Shown here: one piece after another, positions 1 through 9,081 of the stretch
Position numbering within the stretch: the stretch's first letter is position 1
How the letters are laid out: each line of letters opens with the position of its first letter
Assembly: GCA_020846195.1 (NCBI GenBank)
Contig: JADLEJ010000040.1
Span: forward strand, 1-64,000
DNA length: 64,000 nt
Origin: Nitrospira sp.
Lineage (GTDB): Bacteria; Nitrospirota; Nitrospiria; Nitrospirales; Nitrospiraceae
Direction of reading: 5' to 3'
Notes under the pieces: generated by a model
Seen by the model: only the letters and a program-made list of their open reading frames with translations
Told to the model about the DNA's origin: nothing
Databases searched by the model: none
Translations under genes and position numbers: made by a program

Positions 1-160
1 AAGAATACCGCAACGCAAAACCGCAGTCGATCTAGTTCTTGATCCGTATCAGCAGATCGATCAACGTCGAACCGCGTCGCACATCGAGGCGCACGTCTTC
101 ATCGTGCGGCGCCGCATCCTGTTCGGGATTGAATCGTTGGAGGGTAATGGTGAGACGCAT
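1..160 (-). pseudogene. Interrupted SdhB/FrdB-like iron-sulfur subunit N-terminus, in-frame TAG
   Basis: Read from ATG at 160 on the minus strand, the first 42 codons resemble the N-terminus of a succinate dehydrogenase/fumarate reductase iron-sulfur subunit: LQRFNPEQD near residue 8, then STLIDLLIRIKN. A TAG codon (32-34) follows the KN pair. The same frame then continues as IDCGFALRYS up to the window edge, which matches the family pattern (IKNE-x-DG..LxFRxSC) leading to the first 2Fe-2S cysteine. The TAG therefore replaces a residue that is usually Glu or Asp. No Shine-Dalgarno sequence is visible before the ATG. It may be a pseudogene, a sequencing error or a coincidence, because most of the gene lies outside the window. 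Family assignment is moderately sure. Confidence 0.45.
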
Positions 161-232
161 GAAAAGCTTTCAGCCTTCCGCAGTCAGCCATCAGCACACT
201 GAAAGCCCGTCGATGAGCGCTGATCGCCCACG
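161..232. repeat. Inverted repeat GCTTTCAG/CTGAAAGC between two minus-strand genes
   Basis: The 72-bp gap holds GCTTTCAG and, about 26 bp later, CTGAAAGC, with GGCTGA-type units between them when read on the minus strand. It could form a hairpin downstream of the M24 peptidase gene. It also occupies the place where the ribosome binding site of the SdhB-like fragment would be. No T-run makes it a clear terminator. Confidence 0.35.
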
Positions 233-1381
233 TCAACCCAGCTCGAACACCTTTGGGAAATCGGTCAAATTGCGGCAGCCGTCGCTCGTGACCAGCACCA
301 TATCCTCGATCCGCACCGCACCTAATCCAGGATAGTACAGCCCCGGCTCGACCGTCACGACGTGGCCTTCCTGCAACAGTGAACCGGTCCGGCTGATGCG
401 CGGCGCCTCATGAATATCCAATCCGACGCCATGCCCGGTTCCGTGAAAGTAGCCCTGCATCCGCCCATCGACCAATCCGGTCTTATACCCGGCCTTTTCG
501 AATCGGTCGAGGATTCCTTGATGGATCTTCTTGCCGTCGGCGCCGTCCTTGACCTTGGTGATGGCTTCTTCCTGCGCGTCTTTCACGGTCTGATACAGCC
601 GTTTGAGTTCCGGGCTGGCCGTGCCCCGGATGACCGTGCGGGACATATCGGCAAAATACCGGCTATTGGCCGATCGAGGGAAGACATCGAAAATAATGCT
701 GCGGTTGGCGGGCAGCGGGCCCGTGCCTTCATGGTGCGGATCGCAGGCCTGCTCGCCGCCGGCTACAATCGTATGCTGGGCCACGCAATCGCGCTCCATC
801 AACTTCACGTTGATGAGCTTCTTGATGCGCTCCGACGTCAGCACCTCTCCGTCCAGCCACAGCTCCGCGCCGCGAATGGTCGCCTGCTTGAGCGTCGCAT
901 GGGCCGCGGCCACGGCTTCTTCCGTCGCGCGCTGCGCCGTCTCGATGCAACGCACCTCTTCGGCGGTCTTCACGACACGCCGTTCGTAAAACGGATCGCG
1001 CTTCGGCTTCATGCTGTAGCCCAGCTCTTGAAGCCGCGTCGCGTGGATAAAGGGGAAATTAGCCGGAACCAGCAACTGCCGGACTTTGGCTTCCCGAAGA
1101 ATGACATGGACGATATCGACACTGCTCGGCTCTTTGGTGCCGTTCGACTTGGCTTTCTTTTCCAGTTCGGAATAAGACAAGACGCGATCCACCGACGCCT
1201 GCGACTTGGCCCGATCCATTTCAAGATCGCTCATGACCAGCAGCCGCTCGCCTTTGACCTCCAGATAGATGAAGGGATCGGGCGCGACAAACCGCGTCGC
1301 ATAGTAGAGATTCGAATCCAGTTCGCTCGCGGCAATAAACAGCGTGGCGACGTCAGGTTGTGCGGCAGCAGCTCGTTTCAT
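233..1381 (-). CDS. M24 family metallopeptidase (Xaa-Pro aminopeptidase type)
   Basis: A 382-residue protein with the two-part M24 (pita-bread) architecture: a creatinase-like N-terminal domain (about 1-140) and a C-terminal catalytic domain. The five expected metal ligands are visible: D232 (FDVFP), D245 (FADMSRT), H317 (HGTGHGVG), E345 (TVEPG) and E359 (RIEDM). Such enzymes remove an N-terminal residue preceding proline in the cytoplasm, using two Mn or Co ions. Length is normal. The ATG at 1381 is the first start of the frame. It follows the AsmA-like gene on the same strand after an 85-bp gap, so the two may be cotranscribed. Exact substrate (dipeptide or longer peptide) cannot be read from the sequence. 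Confidence 0.85.
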   Translation of the reverse strand: MKRAAAAQPDVATLFIAASELDSNLYYATRFVAPDPFIYLEVKGERLLVMSDLEMDRAKSQASVDRVLSYSELEKKAKSNGTKEPSSVDIVHVILREAKVRQLLVPANFPFIHATRLQELGYSMKPKRDPFYERRVVKTAEEVRCIETAQRATEEAVAAAHATLKQATIRGAELWLDGEVLTSERIKKLINVKLMERDCVAQHTIVAGGEQACDPHHEGTGPLPANRSIIFDVFPRSANSRYFADMSRTVIRGTASPELKRLYQTVKDAQEEAITKVKDGADGKKIHQGILDRFEKAGYKTGLVDGRMQGYFHGTGHGVGLDIHEAPRISRTGSLLQEGHVVTVEPGLYYPGLGAVRIEDMVLVTSDGCRNLTDFPKVFELG

Positions 1382-1466
1382 GGGTAGATGAACAGAAGTC
1401 GATGGGACCGGCTGGAGGTGGTTCGGCGCATGAGTGGGCTGATGCTAACATGGGGTCCGATGACGG

Positions 1467-4400
1467 TCAAGGCGTAGCCGGTGCGGCTTCGGGCAAAGAC
1501 TCCAGCCCCGGCGCGGCGGACTTCTCTTCATCGGACGTCATGAGATCGAGCGGCAACGTCATCGTGTTTTTCAACACATCGACCGCCAGTTGCGCCAAGC
1601 CCGACAATCCCGTCGTGAACGATTTCATCGGCAGGTAGGTCACCTCGGGATCATCCACCGCGCCCTTCATCGAGAAAATAGCGGTCGTCATCCCTTTGCG
1701 GTCTCCCGCGAAGATGCGCCCGAACAGCGGAATCGTTTTGAGGAACGCGGAATAGGCTCCGAACGGACTCACTGCGACGATCCCGTCCAATTGATCGGTA
1801 GGCAGATCGTAGTTGCCCGCCGCCGTGATCTTGAGGATCGGGCTATCGATGACCATATTCTCCGTTTGGAACGACCCGTTCTGAATCGTCACGGTAGCGG
1901 AGACGCGATTGTAGGGCACGCCCTCTTTTTCCAGATCCACTTTCCCCTGCAGCACCGCGGGGAGATTCAGGATGCTCAAGATCTTCCAAATCGCGCGCTC
2001 TTTGGATTTCAAGATCTTGCCATTCTCCAGCAGCACCTCGAATTTTCCATTCAACGAGGGGTAGACCCCATGAGGGTTCCGCCCATTTCCGCGGATGGTT
2101 CCGTTCAGCCGGACCTGGCCCGAGACGCCATGGACGTTCGCCTGAGTCAATCGAAAGAGATCGTCGAGCGCCAGCCCAGTGGCCCGCAGAGAGACCTCCG
2201 TCTCGGCCGGCTCGTTGGCAGGAAGCTGCACGACGACCCGGCCGGCCACCTGCCCATTGGTGGAATCCCCGGCAATCCGGTCGATGTCCAGCACTCCGTC
2301 TTGGATGATAATGCGCGCCGTCAGTCCGCCGAACTTGAGATGCCGGTAATGCGCCCGGGCAGCCGATGCCGTCATCGTCACCTGGCTGGAAGAGGCCAGT
2401 CGTTCCAGCACTTCCCGCATCGGCGAGCGCTCGCCTTGGGGAATCACCAGATCGAGATCCAGCTGATTCGACTCGATCTTGCCGGTGATCACCGGTTTGG
2501 CCGGCCAGTTCCGCACGGTCGCTTCCAAGGCCAGGTCGCTGTCCTGCACCTTAAAAGACAACCGCTTTACTTCCGCTCCATTTCGCACCAATTTCACTCG
2601 GGCGTACAACTCGTCGATATGCTCGGCGCCATTGACCAGCATCAACCCGTGCGTCACCGCGATCCACCCCGTCGTCTTCCAGGTTTTCCAATCCGTGCCT
2701 TTCCCCTTCACATCGAGCGAGACCTCGACATTGCCGGCCTCGAATCCGCCCTTGGCAATCCACTCGGGCAACCCGGACAGGGACAGTTCTCCCGTAGCCA
2801 GCATCGCATCGATGGAGAACTTCTCGCCGAATTGAATCATGCCCTTCACCGGGATTCGCGCGGAGGGCACCTGCAACTCAACCCTGGTCACCGTCGCAGT
2901 ATTTGCCCTGGTCAGATCGCCCTCGAACTCCAGAACAGCTGGAGCGCCAGCCGGCTTCTCGATCACATGCGGCACCACCACCTTCGAGTCTGTCAACACC
3001 AGATTGCCGCGCACATGCGGCGCTGTTGTGGCGCCGCTCAGCTGCACCGCTCCACTGAGCAACCCCTCAAACATCCCCGCCGGGACCGCCTTGGACGGAA
3101 CCAATCTGGCGAGATGCCCGGCATCGCCGTTCGCGCGAATGACGAACTCTTGAAACTGGCTTTCCGATCCGCCAGAGATTCCGCCTTGGGCTTGAATGAT
3201 CGTATCGCCCAGGTGGCCCGTTACCTGCTCAAGCCGCGTGCCGCCATCGGCCAGCACAAACTTTCCCTGCAGCGCGGTGAGTCGTTCCGGCAGAGACGGA
3301 TGCGTAAGGCTGATATACCGCGCCGTGATTTCTCCGCCGGCAAAGGTCACGCCGTCGGGTTCGTTCAACGGCCCGACCAGGCGAAATGTCGGCAACGCCG
3401 TTCCTTCGACATCGCGGAGCCCGGCCAGCAGACGCGCAAACCGCTCGGCCTTGACGGTCTTCGCAAGCAGCGGCACCAAATCGGCGGCCGCCATATTGCC
3501 GGAGATTTCCAATTCCAGCCATGGCCCGGCGTCAAGAAACGACACCGTCGCCTTGCCCTCAGTGATCTGAATCGCTCCATACCGTCCGGTAAAACTCGCC
3601 GCCCGGACACGGCCCGTCTCCACGACAATCACCCCGGCCAAGTCTCTGGTGGGCACCCGATCGTCCCCCAGCAACGCTTGCCCCTCTTGGACACGGAACT
3701 CTCCCGTCACCGACAATTGCGGCCCCGACGCCGCCGATCCAGTGAGCATGGCATTGACCACCTGCACTTTCCCGTCGATCTGCCGTTCGGCCAACACCGC
3801 CGGGAGTTGCGGGTGAATCCATTGAGCCGGAACGGTATTGAGCAATTCCTTCAGCGTGACCAGCGATGAATTGAAGGTGACCGAAAACGTCGGCTGCGCG
3901 GTGAGCAGCCCCGCGAGATTGGCCTTGCCGGTTAACGTGAGCTGATTCAGACGCGCCGTCATGCCCGACAGCACCGCATCGTATCCGGCCAGCCCCGGCA
4001 TGATCCGCACTTGCCCCTGCACATTCACAATCCCGTCTAATTGTTCGGGGACTGGCCGGGGGCCGAAGAAATCCGCCATGTCTCGCAGCACCACATTCGC
4101 GGCATCGACCTGCCCCTCGAACTGAAACACCGAGAGCGGTGCCGCCGCTGGCGGCGGCTCTGCCGATGCCGGCGCCGCAGGCTCCTCGGAGGTTAACGCC
4201 GCAGACCGCTCGACTCGTTTGATCTGCCCCACAAGCGACACGGCCGACAGCCCATCCTGGCCGGTCTGCCCCACCGATAGATGCACGTCGGCCATCGCCC
4301 GCTCCGGATGGATCATCAACCCGCCTTCGACCCGCTCCAACTTCAACGTTCTGGTCCCGCCGGGCCTGGCTTCGTCAATAACCGTGATGCTTCCGTTCAC

Positions 4401-4877
4401 CACCGTGGCCTGGCGGATCATAAAGACGCGCGTCAACATGTCCAGCGTGCGCTGATCCGTTGCCGCCTGATTGGCATTGTCCAGAATGTTCCAGTGGCCG
4501 GCTTCGCTCCGGCGAATCGTGAGAACCGGATCTTCGATCAACAGCCGCTTCCCCACCACCTGCTTGCGCAACAAAGGCAGCAGGCGGAGCACCAGATCGA
4601 TCCGCTTCGCGGAGAGCACCACTTCATCGGAATGGGGATCGTGAATAGCAACCTGACTGAGCTCGACCCGAATGCGCGGGAAAATCACAAACTTGACGCG
4701 ATGCACCGCGATCTTGCGCTCAAGGGTCTCCTCAAGCTGCTGCAAGACGAACTCTTTCAGATAATCTTCGCCGACGAGTGTGTTGGAGAATAGGAGAAAC
4801 GTACCGGCACAAACCGCAAGGGCAAGCGCAATGACCAGAAACAGCCGAAGACGCGACAATCTTCCCCCTCGCAGCAT
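1467..4877 (-). CDS. AsmA-like / YhdP-type inner-membrane protein
   Basis: A large 1136-residue protein with one N-terminal membrane anchor (about residues 11-31) and a long periplasmic part rich in beta-strand. An AsmA-like N-terminal segment describes ancestral strands (KIAVHRVKF.FPRIRVELSQVAI). The C-terminal 150 residues match the AsmA-like C domain (GNYDLPTDQLDGIVAVSPFG, then FSMKGAVDDPEV). Members of this superfamily (AsmA, TamB, YhdP) are bridge-like proteins linked to outer-membrane lipid transport and biogenesis. That role is inferred here from family only. Length is within the usual range. The complementary strand is open for long stretches because of GC bias and is not coding. Confidence 0.8.
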   Translation of the reverse strand: MLRGGRLSRLRLFLVIALALAVCAGTFLLFSNTLVGEDYLKEFVLQQLEETLERKIAVHRVKFVIFPRIRVELSQVAIHDPHSDEVVLSAKRIDLVLRLLPLLRKQVVGKRLLIEDPVLTIRRSEAGHWNILDNANQAATDQRTLDMLTRVFMIRQATVVNGSITVIDEARPGGTRTLKLERVEGGLMIHPERAMADVHLSVGQTGQDGLSAVSLVGQIKRVERSAALTSEEPAAPASAEPPPAAAPLSVFQFEGQVDAANVVLRDMADFFGPRPVPEQLDGIVNVQGQVRIMPGLAGYDAVLSGMTARLNQLTLTGKANLAGLLTAQPTFSVTFNSSLVTLKELLNTVPAQWIHPQLPAVLAERQIDGKVQVVNAMLTGSAASGPQLSVTGEFRVQEGQALLGDDRVPTRDLAGVIVVETGRVRAASFTGRYGAIQITEGKATVSFLDAGPWLELEISGNMAAADLVPLLAKTVKAERFARLLAGLRDVEGTALPTFRLVGPLNEPDGVTFAGGEITARYISLTHPSLPERLTALQGKFVLADGGTRLEQVTGHLGDTIIQAQGGISGGSESQFQEFVIRANGDAGHLARLVPSKAVPAGMFEGLLSGAVQLSGATTAPHVRGNLVLTDSKVVVPHVIEKPAGAPAVLEFEGDLTRANTATVTRVELQVPSARIPVKGMIQFGEKFSIDAMLATGELSLSGLPEWIAKGGFEAGNVEVSLDVKGKGTDWKTWKTTGWIAVTHGLMLVNGAEHIDELYARVKLVRNGAEVKRLSFKVQDSDLALEATVRNWPAKPVITGKIESNQLDLDLVIPQGERSPMREVLERLASSSQVTMTASAARAHYRHLKFGGLTARIIIQDGVLDIDRIAGDSTNGQVAGRVVVQLPANEPAETEVSLRATGLALDDLFRLTQANVHGVSGQVRLNGTIRGNGRNPHGVYPSLNGKFEVLLENGKILKSKERAIWKILSILNLPAVLQGKVDLEKEGVPYNRVSATVTIQNGSFQTENMVIDSPILKITAAGNYDLPTDQLDGIVAVSPFGAYSAFLKTIPLFGRIFAGDRKGMTTAIFSMKGAVDDPEVTYLPMKSFTTGLSGLAQLAVDVLKNTMTLPLDLMTSDEEKSAAPGLESLPEAAPATP

Positions 4878-5097
4878 ACGTACAATTGCCGTTTGGATCT
4901 TACCGGAAGCCTCTAGTTAAATCCACCAACCCTGCGGGAGACAAGGGAATTTCTTGCCAAGATCACCTTCAACTGCACGGCATGAGTCCGACCGGGCTAC
5001 AAAAGTACCACGCGCAACCGCATCATCATTCACTCACCGCTCCTGGACGTTGAACCCGCGCGGTTGTTTCAAATCCCTACCTCCCAAGCCGGGATGA

Positions 5098-5113
5098 TTT
5101 CCCACCAGGGAAA
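5098..5113. promoter_or_regulatory. Perfect inverted repeat upstream of hsdR, possible operator
   Basis: TTTCCC-acca-GGGAAA lies about 50 bp before hsdR and just upstream of a weak -10-like TATTCT (5117-5122). The position suits a repressor or control-protein site for the restriction system. No regulator gene is linked, so this is only a candidate. The rest of the 283-bp gap (4878-5160) shows nothing clear. Confidence 0.3.
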
Positions 5114-5160
5114 AGGTATTCTCTCTCACCATATTCCTCAACAGAGCGGGTCGTTCTTGT

Positions 5161-7629
5161 ATGACAGACCTCGATAAGAAATCTCTGAGCGAACGCGATA
5201 TCTGTACCAAGTTCATCACACCGGCCCTGAGACAGGCGGGATGGGATGAGATCTCGCAGATTCGGGAAGAGGTCTACTTCACGAAAGGCCGGATCATCGT
5301 CCGGGGAAAGCTTGTTACCCGCGGCAAGGCCAATTTCGCCGACTACATTCTCTACTACAAGCCGAATATCCCCATCGCCCTCATCGAGGCGAAAGATAAC
5401 CGTCACCCCGTCGGCGGCGGCATGCAGCAAGCGCTGGAGTATGCCGAGACACTGGATATCCCCTTCGTCTTCTCCTCGAACGGCGACGCATTCATTTTTC
5501 ACGACCGGACAGGCCGGAACGACCAGCGGGAAACAGAACTGTCGCTGAAGGAGTTTCCGCGCCCTGAAGATCTCTGGCAGAAATACCGCGCCTGGAAAGG
5601 CTTGGCCCCGGCGCAGGAAGAAATCGTCCTGCAGAACTATCACGACGATGCGAGCGGCAAGGAACCGCGCTACTACCAGCGCATCGCCATCAACAAGACC
5701 ATCGAAGCCATCGCGAAAGGGCAAAATCGCCTCCTCCTCGTCATGGCCACCGGCACAGGCAAGACCTATACGGCTTTTCAAATCATCTGGCGTCTCTGGA
5801 AAGCCGGTCGCAAGCAACGCATTCTCTATCTCGCCGACCGCAACGTGCTGATCGATCAAACCATGGTCAACGACTTCCGCCCCTTCGGAAAGACCATGGC
5901 CAAACTCAGCACCGGCTCCAAGACGATCGAGCGTGAGGACGGGAATACCATTGCACTGCCCCTGGCCGTGGACAAGAAGCATCGGCGGATCGATACGTCC
6001 TACGAGATCTACCTCGGGCTCTACCAGGCCATCACCGGGCCGGAGGAACGCCAGAAGCTCTACCGGGAACTCTCCCGGGATTTCTTCGACCTCATCGTGA
6101 TCGACGAATGTCACCGAGGCAGCGCCGCGGCGGACTCGGCCTGGCGGGAGATTCTGGACCATTTCTCCAGCGCCACCCAGATTGGTCTCACCGCCACGCC
6201 GAAAGAAACCACGTATGTGTCGAACATCCACTACTTCGGCACCCCCGTGTACAGCTACTCGCTGAAGGAAGGCATCCGCGACGGCTTCCTCGCTCCCTAT
6301 AAAGTGGTGAAGGTCCATCTCGACGTGGACGTGGAAGGTTACCGCCCTAGGACGGGAGAGACCGACAAGTACGGAAATGAGATTGAAGACCGGATCTACA
6401 ACCAGAAAGACTACGACCGGAACCTGGTCATCGACAAACGCACGATGCGCGTCGCCCGCAAAGTGACCGATTTCCTCAAAGAGAGCGGCGACCGGTTTCA
6501 AAAGACCATCGTCTTCTGCGTGGATGTCGAGCACGCCGCGCGCATGCGCCAGGCCCTCATCAACGAGAACGCCGATCTTATGCAGCAGAACGAGCGCTAT
6601 GTCATGCGCATCACCGGCGATGACGCGGAAGGCACCGCCCAGATCGGCAACTTCATCGACCCGGAAGCAACGTACCCCGTGATCGTCACGACCTCACGGC
6701 TGCTCTCGACCGGCGTCGATGCCCAAACCTGCCGCCTCATTGTCCTCGACCGCGAAGTCGGTTCCATGACCGAGTTCAAACAGATCGTGGGCCGTGGGAC
6801 GCGGGTGCATGAGGACACGAAGAAGTACTACTTCACGTTGATCGACTTCCGCAAAGCCACCAACCATTTTGCCGATCCCGATTTCGACGGTGAGCCGGTG
6901 CAGATCTATGAGCCGGGCGAAGATGATCCGGTCGCGCCGCCGGACGATGTGCCGCCGCCGGCTGATGCAGAACATCCGATCCCGCCGAAACCAGGCGAGG
7001 ATGAGCGCATCATCGTCGATCCCGATAAGCCGGATATCACGATCCCGCCCGGCGGGAGTCCGCCCCGCAAATACTACATTCATGGCAGCGAAGTCAGCGT
7101 CATTGCGGAGCGGATCGAATATCTCGATGAATACGGCAAGCTCGTCACTGAGACCCTGCGCGACTACTCCAAGAAGACGCTCCGGAAGCGCTATGCCAGC
7201 CTCACGGCCTTTCTTAAACAGTGGAACAGCGTCGAGCGCAAGCAGGCCATCATTGAAGAGTTGGAGCAGGAAGGAATCTTGCTCGAACCCCTGGCCGAGG
7301 AAGTGGGCAAGGATCTCGATCCGTTCGATCTCATCTGCCATGTGGCCTTCGATCAACCCCCGCTCACCAGACGAGAGCGGGCCGAGAATGTCCGCAAGCG
7401 GGACGTCTTCACCAAGTACGGCAAGCAGGCCCGCGCCGTGCTGGAAGCGTTGCTCCAGAAATATCAGGACGAGGGCGTGACCAGCCTCGATGATCCGCAG
7501 ATTCTCAAGATCTCCCCGTTTGATGCCATGGGGACACCGATTGAACTCTTAAAGACTTTCGGCGGGCGGCCCGGATTTGAACAGGCCGTCCACGAACTTC
7601 AATCCGCGCTATACCAGGGAGCCGCCTAA
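5161..7629 (+). CDS. hsdR: Type I restriction enzyme, R (endonuclease/translocase) subunit
   Basis: An 822-residue HsdR. The N-terminal nuclease domain has the PD-(D/E)xK pattern (D61 in FADY, then E76-A-K78). The superfamily 2 motor has Walker A ATGTGKT at 196-202, DECH at 315-318, TATP near 345, and a VGRGTR motif VI. A proline- and acid-rich linker near 590-640 leads into a C-terminal domain of the EcoEI type, expected to bind the M2S core. The subunit translocates DNA with ATP and cuts unmethylated DNA far from the site. All catalytic motifs look intact. hsdM follows after 3 bp, so the order is R-M-S in one operon. The start is the first ATG; no strong Shine-Dalgarno sequence precedes it. 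Confidence 0.93.
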   Translation: MTDLDKKSLSERDICTKFITPALRQAGWDEISQIREEVYFTKGRIIVRGKLVTRGKANFADYILYYKPNIPIALIEAKDNRHPVGGGMQQALEYAETLDIPFVFSSNGDAFIFHDRTGRNDQRETELSLKEFPRPEDLWQKYRAWKGLAPAQEEIVLQNYHDDASGKEPRYYQRIAINKTIEAIAKGQNRLLLVMATGTGKTYTAFQIIWRLWKAGRKQRILYLADRNVLIDQTMVNDFRPFGKTMAKLSTGSKTIEREDGNTIALPLAVDKKHRRIDTSYEIYLGLYQAITGPEERQKLYRELSRDFFDLIVIDECHRGSAAADSAWREILDHFSSATQIGLTATPKETTYVSNIHYFGTPVYSYSLKEGIRDGFLAPYKVVKVHLDVDVEGYRPRTGETDKYGNEIEDRIYNQKDYDRNLVIDKRTMRVARKVTDFLKESGDRFQKTIVFCVDVEHAARMRQALINENADLMQQNERYVMRITGDDAEGTAQIGNFIDPEATYPVIVTTSRLLSTGVDAQTCRLIVLDREVGSMTEFKQIVGRGTRVHEDTKKYYFTLIDFRKATNHFADPDFDGEPVQIYEPGEDDPVAPPDDVPPPADAEHPIPPKPGEDERIIVDPDKPDITIPPGGSPPRKYYIHGSEVSVIAERIEYLDEYGKLVTETLRDYSKKTLRKRYASLTAFLKQWNSVERKQAIIEELEQEGILLEPLAEEVGKDLDPFDLICHVAFDQPPLTRRERAENVRKRDVFTKYGKQARAVLEALLQKYQDEGVTSLDDPQILKISPFDAMGTPIELLKTFGGRPGFEQAVHELQSALYQGAA

Positions 7630-7632
7630 CTC

Positions 7633-9081
7633 ATGTCCGTCCGGAACACCGTTAAATCCATTCAAGACATCATGCGCCAGGACAGCGGCGTCGATGGTGA
7701 TGCCCAGCGCATCTCCCAGCTCTGCTGGATGTTCTTTCTGAAGATCATCGACGACCAGGATCTGGAACTCGAAGCGATGCAGAAGGAGTACCGGTCGCCC
7801 ATCCCAAAAAAGTTTCAGTGGCGCACTTGGGCGGCGGATCCCGAAGGCATCACCGGCGAACCGCTCATGGCCTTCGTCAACGATGAGCTGTTTCCCTCGC
7901 TGAAAGAGTTAACCGGCAAGGACGGCCGCCGCCGTGTGGTGCGGGATGTCTTCGAAGACGCCTACAACTACATGAAGTCCGGCCAGCTCATGCGGCAGGT
8001 GATCAACAAGATCAACAGCATCGACTTCAACAACCTGACCGAGCGCCAGCACTTCGGCGATATCTACGAGCAGATCCTGAACGATCTTCAGAGCGCGGGC
8101 AACGCGGGCGAGTACTACACGCCCCGCGCCGTCACGGCCTTCATGGCGGATCGGATCGACCCGCACCCCGGCGAGATTCTCTTCGACCCGGCCTGCGGCA
8201 CCGGCGGCTTTCTCACCTGCGCCCTCCGTCACATGCGCGAGCGCTACGTGAAGAAACCGGCCGACGAACAGAAGATGCAGCAGGGCTTGCGCGCCTGCGA
8301 AAAAAAGCAGCTCCCGCACATGCTCTGCGTGACGAATATGTTGCTGCATGGCATCGACGATCCCTCCTTCATCCGCCACGACAACACCCTAGCCAGGCCT
8401 TACATCAGCTATGGCCAATCCGACCGGGTGGATATTGTGCTGACGAATCCCCCCTTCGGCGGGAGAGAAGAAGACGGGATCGAAAGCAACTTTCCGAAGC
8501 ACTTCCAGACGCGCGAGACGGCGGATCTCTTTCTTGCCCTCATCGTGCGATTGCTCAAAGCAGGTGGCCGCGCCGCCGTGGTGTTGCCGGACGGTTCGCT
8601 GTTCGGTGAAGGGGTGAAGACCAGACTGAAGGAACATCTCATGGAGGAGTGCAACCTCCACACGATCGTCCGGCTCCCGAATAGCGTATTCAAACCCTAC
8701 GCAAGCATCGGCACGAATCTGCTGTTTTTTGAAAAGGGCGAGCCGACCAAAGAGATCTGGTTCTACGAGCATCGCATCCCAGACGGGCAGAAGGCTTACT
8801 CGATGACGAAGCCGATCCGCTTTGAGCATCTCAAGCCCTGCATCGACTGGTGGGGTGGCGCGAAACGCAAAGGGCGCAAGGAAACTGAGGTTGCCTGGAA
8901 AGTGACCGCAGAGGAAGTCAAAGCCCGTGGCTACAACCTGGACTTCAAGAATCCGCATACCGTCGCCGACGATCACGGCGACCCGGAAGAACTGCTGGTG
9001 AAACTTGAGGCGGCGGAAAAGGAAACCGCTAGCCTCCGTGATCAGCTCAAGGCCATTCTGGAGAAGGCCCTGCTGCGATGA
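7633..9081 (+). CDS. hsdM: Type I restriction-modification, M (N6-adenine methyltransferase) subunit
   Basis: A 482-residue HsdM. The helical N-terminal HsdM domain (about 1-140) is followed by the methylase fold with AdoMet motif I DPACGTGG (185-192) and catalytic motif IV NPPF (272-275). It transfers a methyl group to adenine N6 in the recognition site given by HsdS. Length and motifs are normal. It starts 3 bp after hsdR and its stop overlaps the hsdS start by four bases (ATGA, 9078-9081), which implies translational coupling of M and S. Confidence 0.95.
   Translation: MSVRNTVKSIQDIMRQDSGVDGDAQRISQLCWMFFLKIIDDQDLELEAMQKEYRSPIPKKFQWRTWAADPEGITGEPLMAFVNDELFPSLKELTGKDGRRRVVRDVFEDAYNYMKSGQLMRQVINKINSIDFNNLTERQHFGDIYEQILNDLQSAGNAGEYYTPRAVTAFMADRIDPHPGEILFDPACGTGGFLTCALRHMRERYVKKPADEQKMQQGLRACEKKQLPHMLCVTNMLLHGIDDPSFIRHDNTLARPYISYGQSDRVDIVLTNPPFGGREEDGIESNFPKHFQTRETADLFLALIVRLLKAGGRAAVVLPDGSLFGEGVKTRLKEHLMEECNLHTIVRLPNSVFKPYASIGTNLLFFEKGEPTKEIWFYEHRIPDGQKAYSMTKPIRFEHLKPCIDWWGGAKRKGRKETEVAWKVTAEEVKARGYNLDFKNPHTVADDHGDPEELLVKLEAAEKETASLRDQLKAILEKALLR

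Noticed and set aside
32..34. TAG read as pyrrolysine
   Set aside because: Pyrrolysine use is not expected in such a bacterium and the SdhB position is not a Pyl site. A mutation is far simpler.
1590..3869. 759-codon ORF antisense to the AsmA-like gene
   Set aside because: It has abnormal Arg/His/Gln-rich composition, no domain and no ribosome binding site. The opposite strand holds a clear AsmA-like protein, so this is a GC-bias shadow.
5077..6534. 485-codon minus-strand ORF across hsdR
   Set aside because: Shadow of hsdR; no motif, and its end overlaps the hsdR promoter region.
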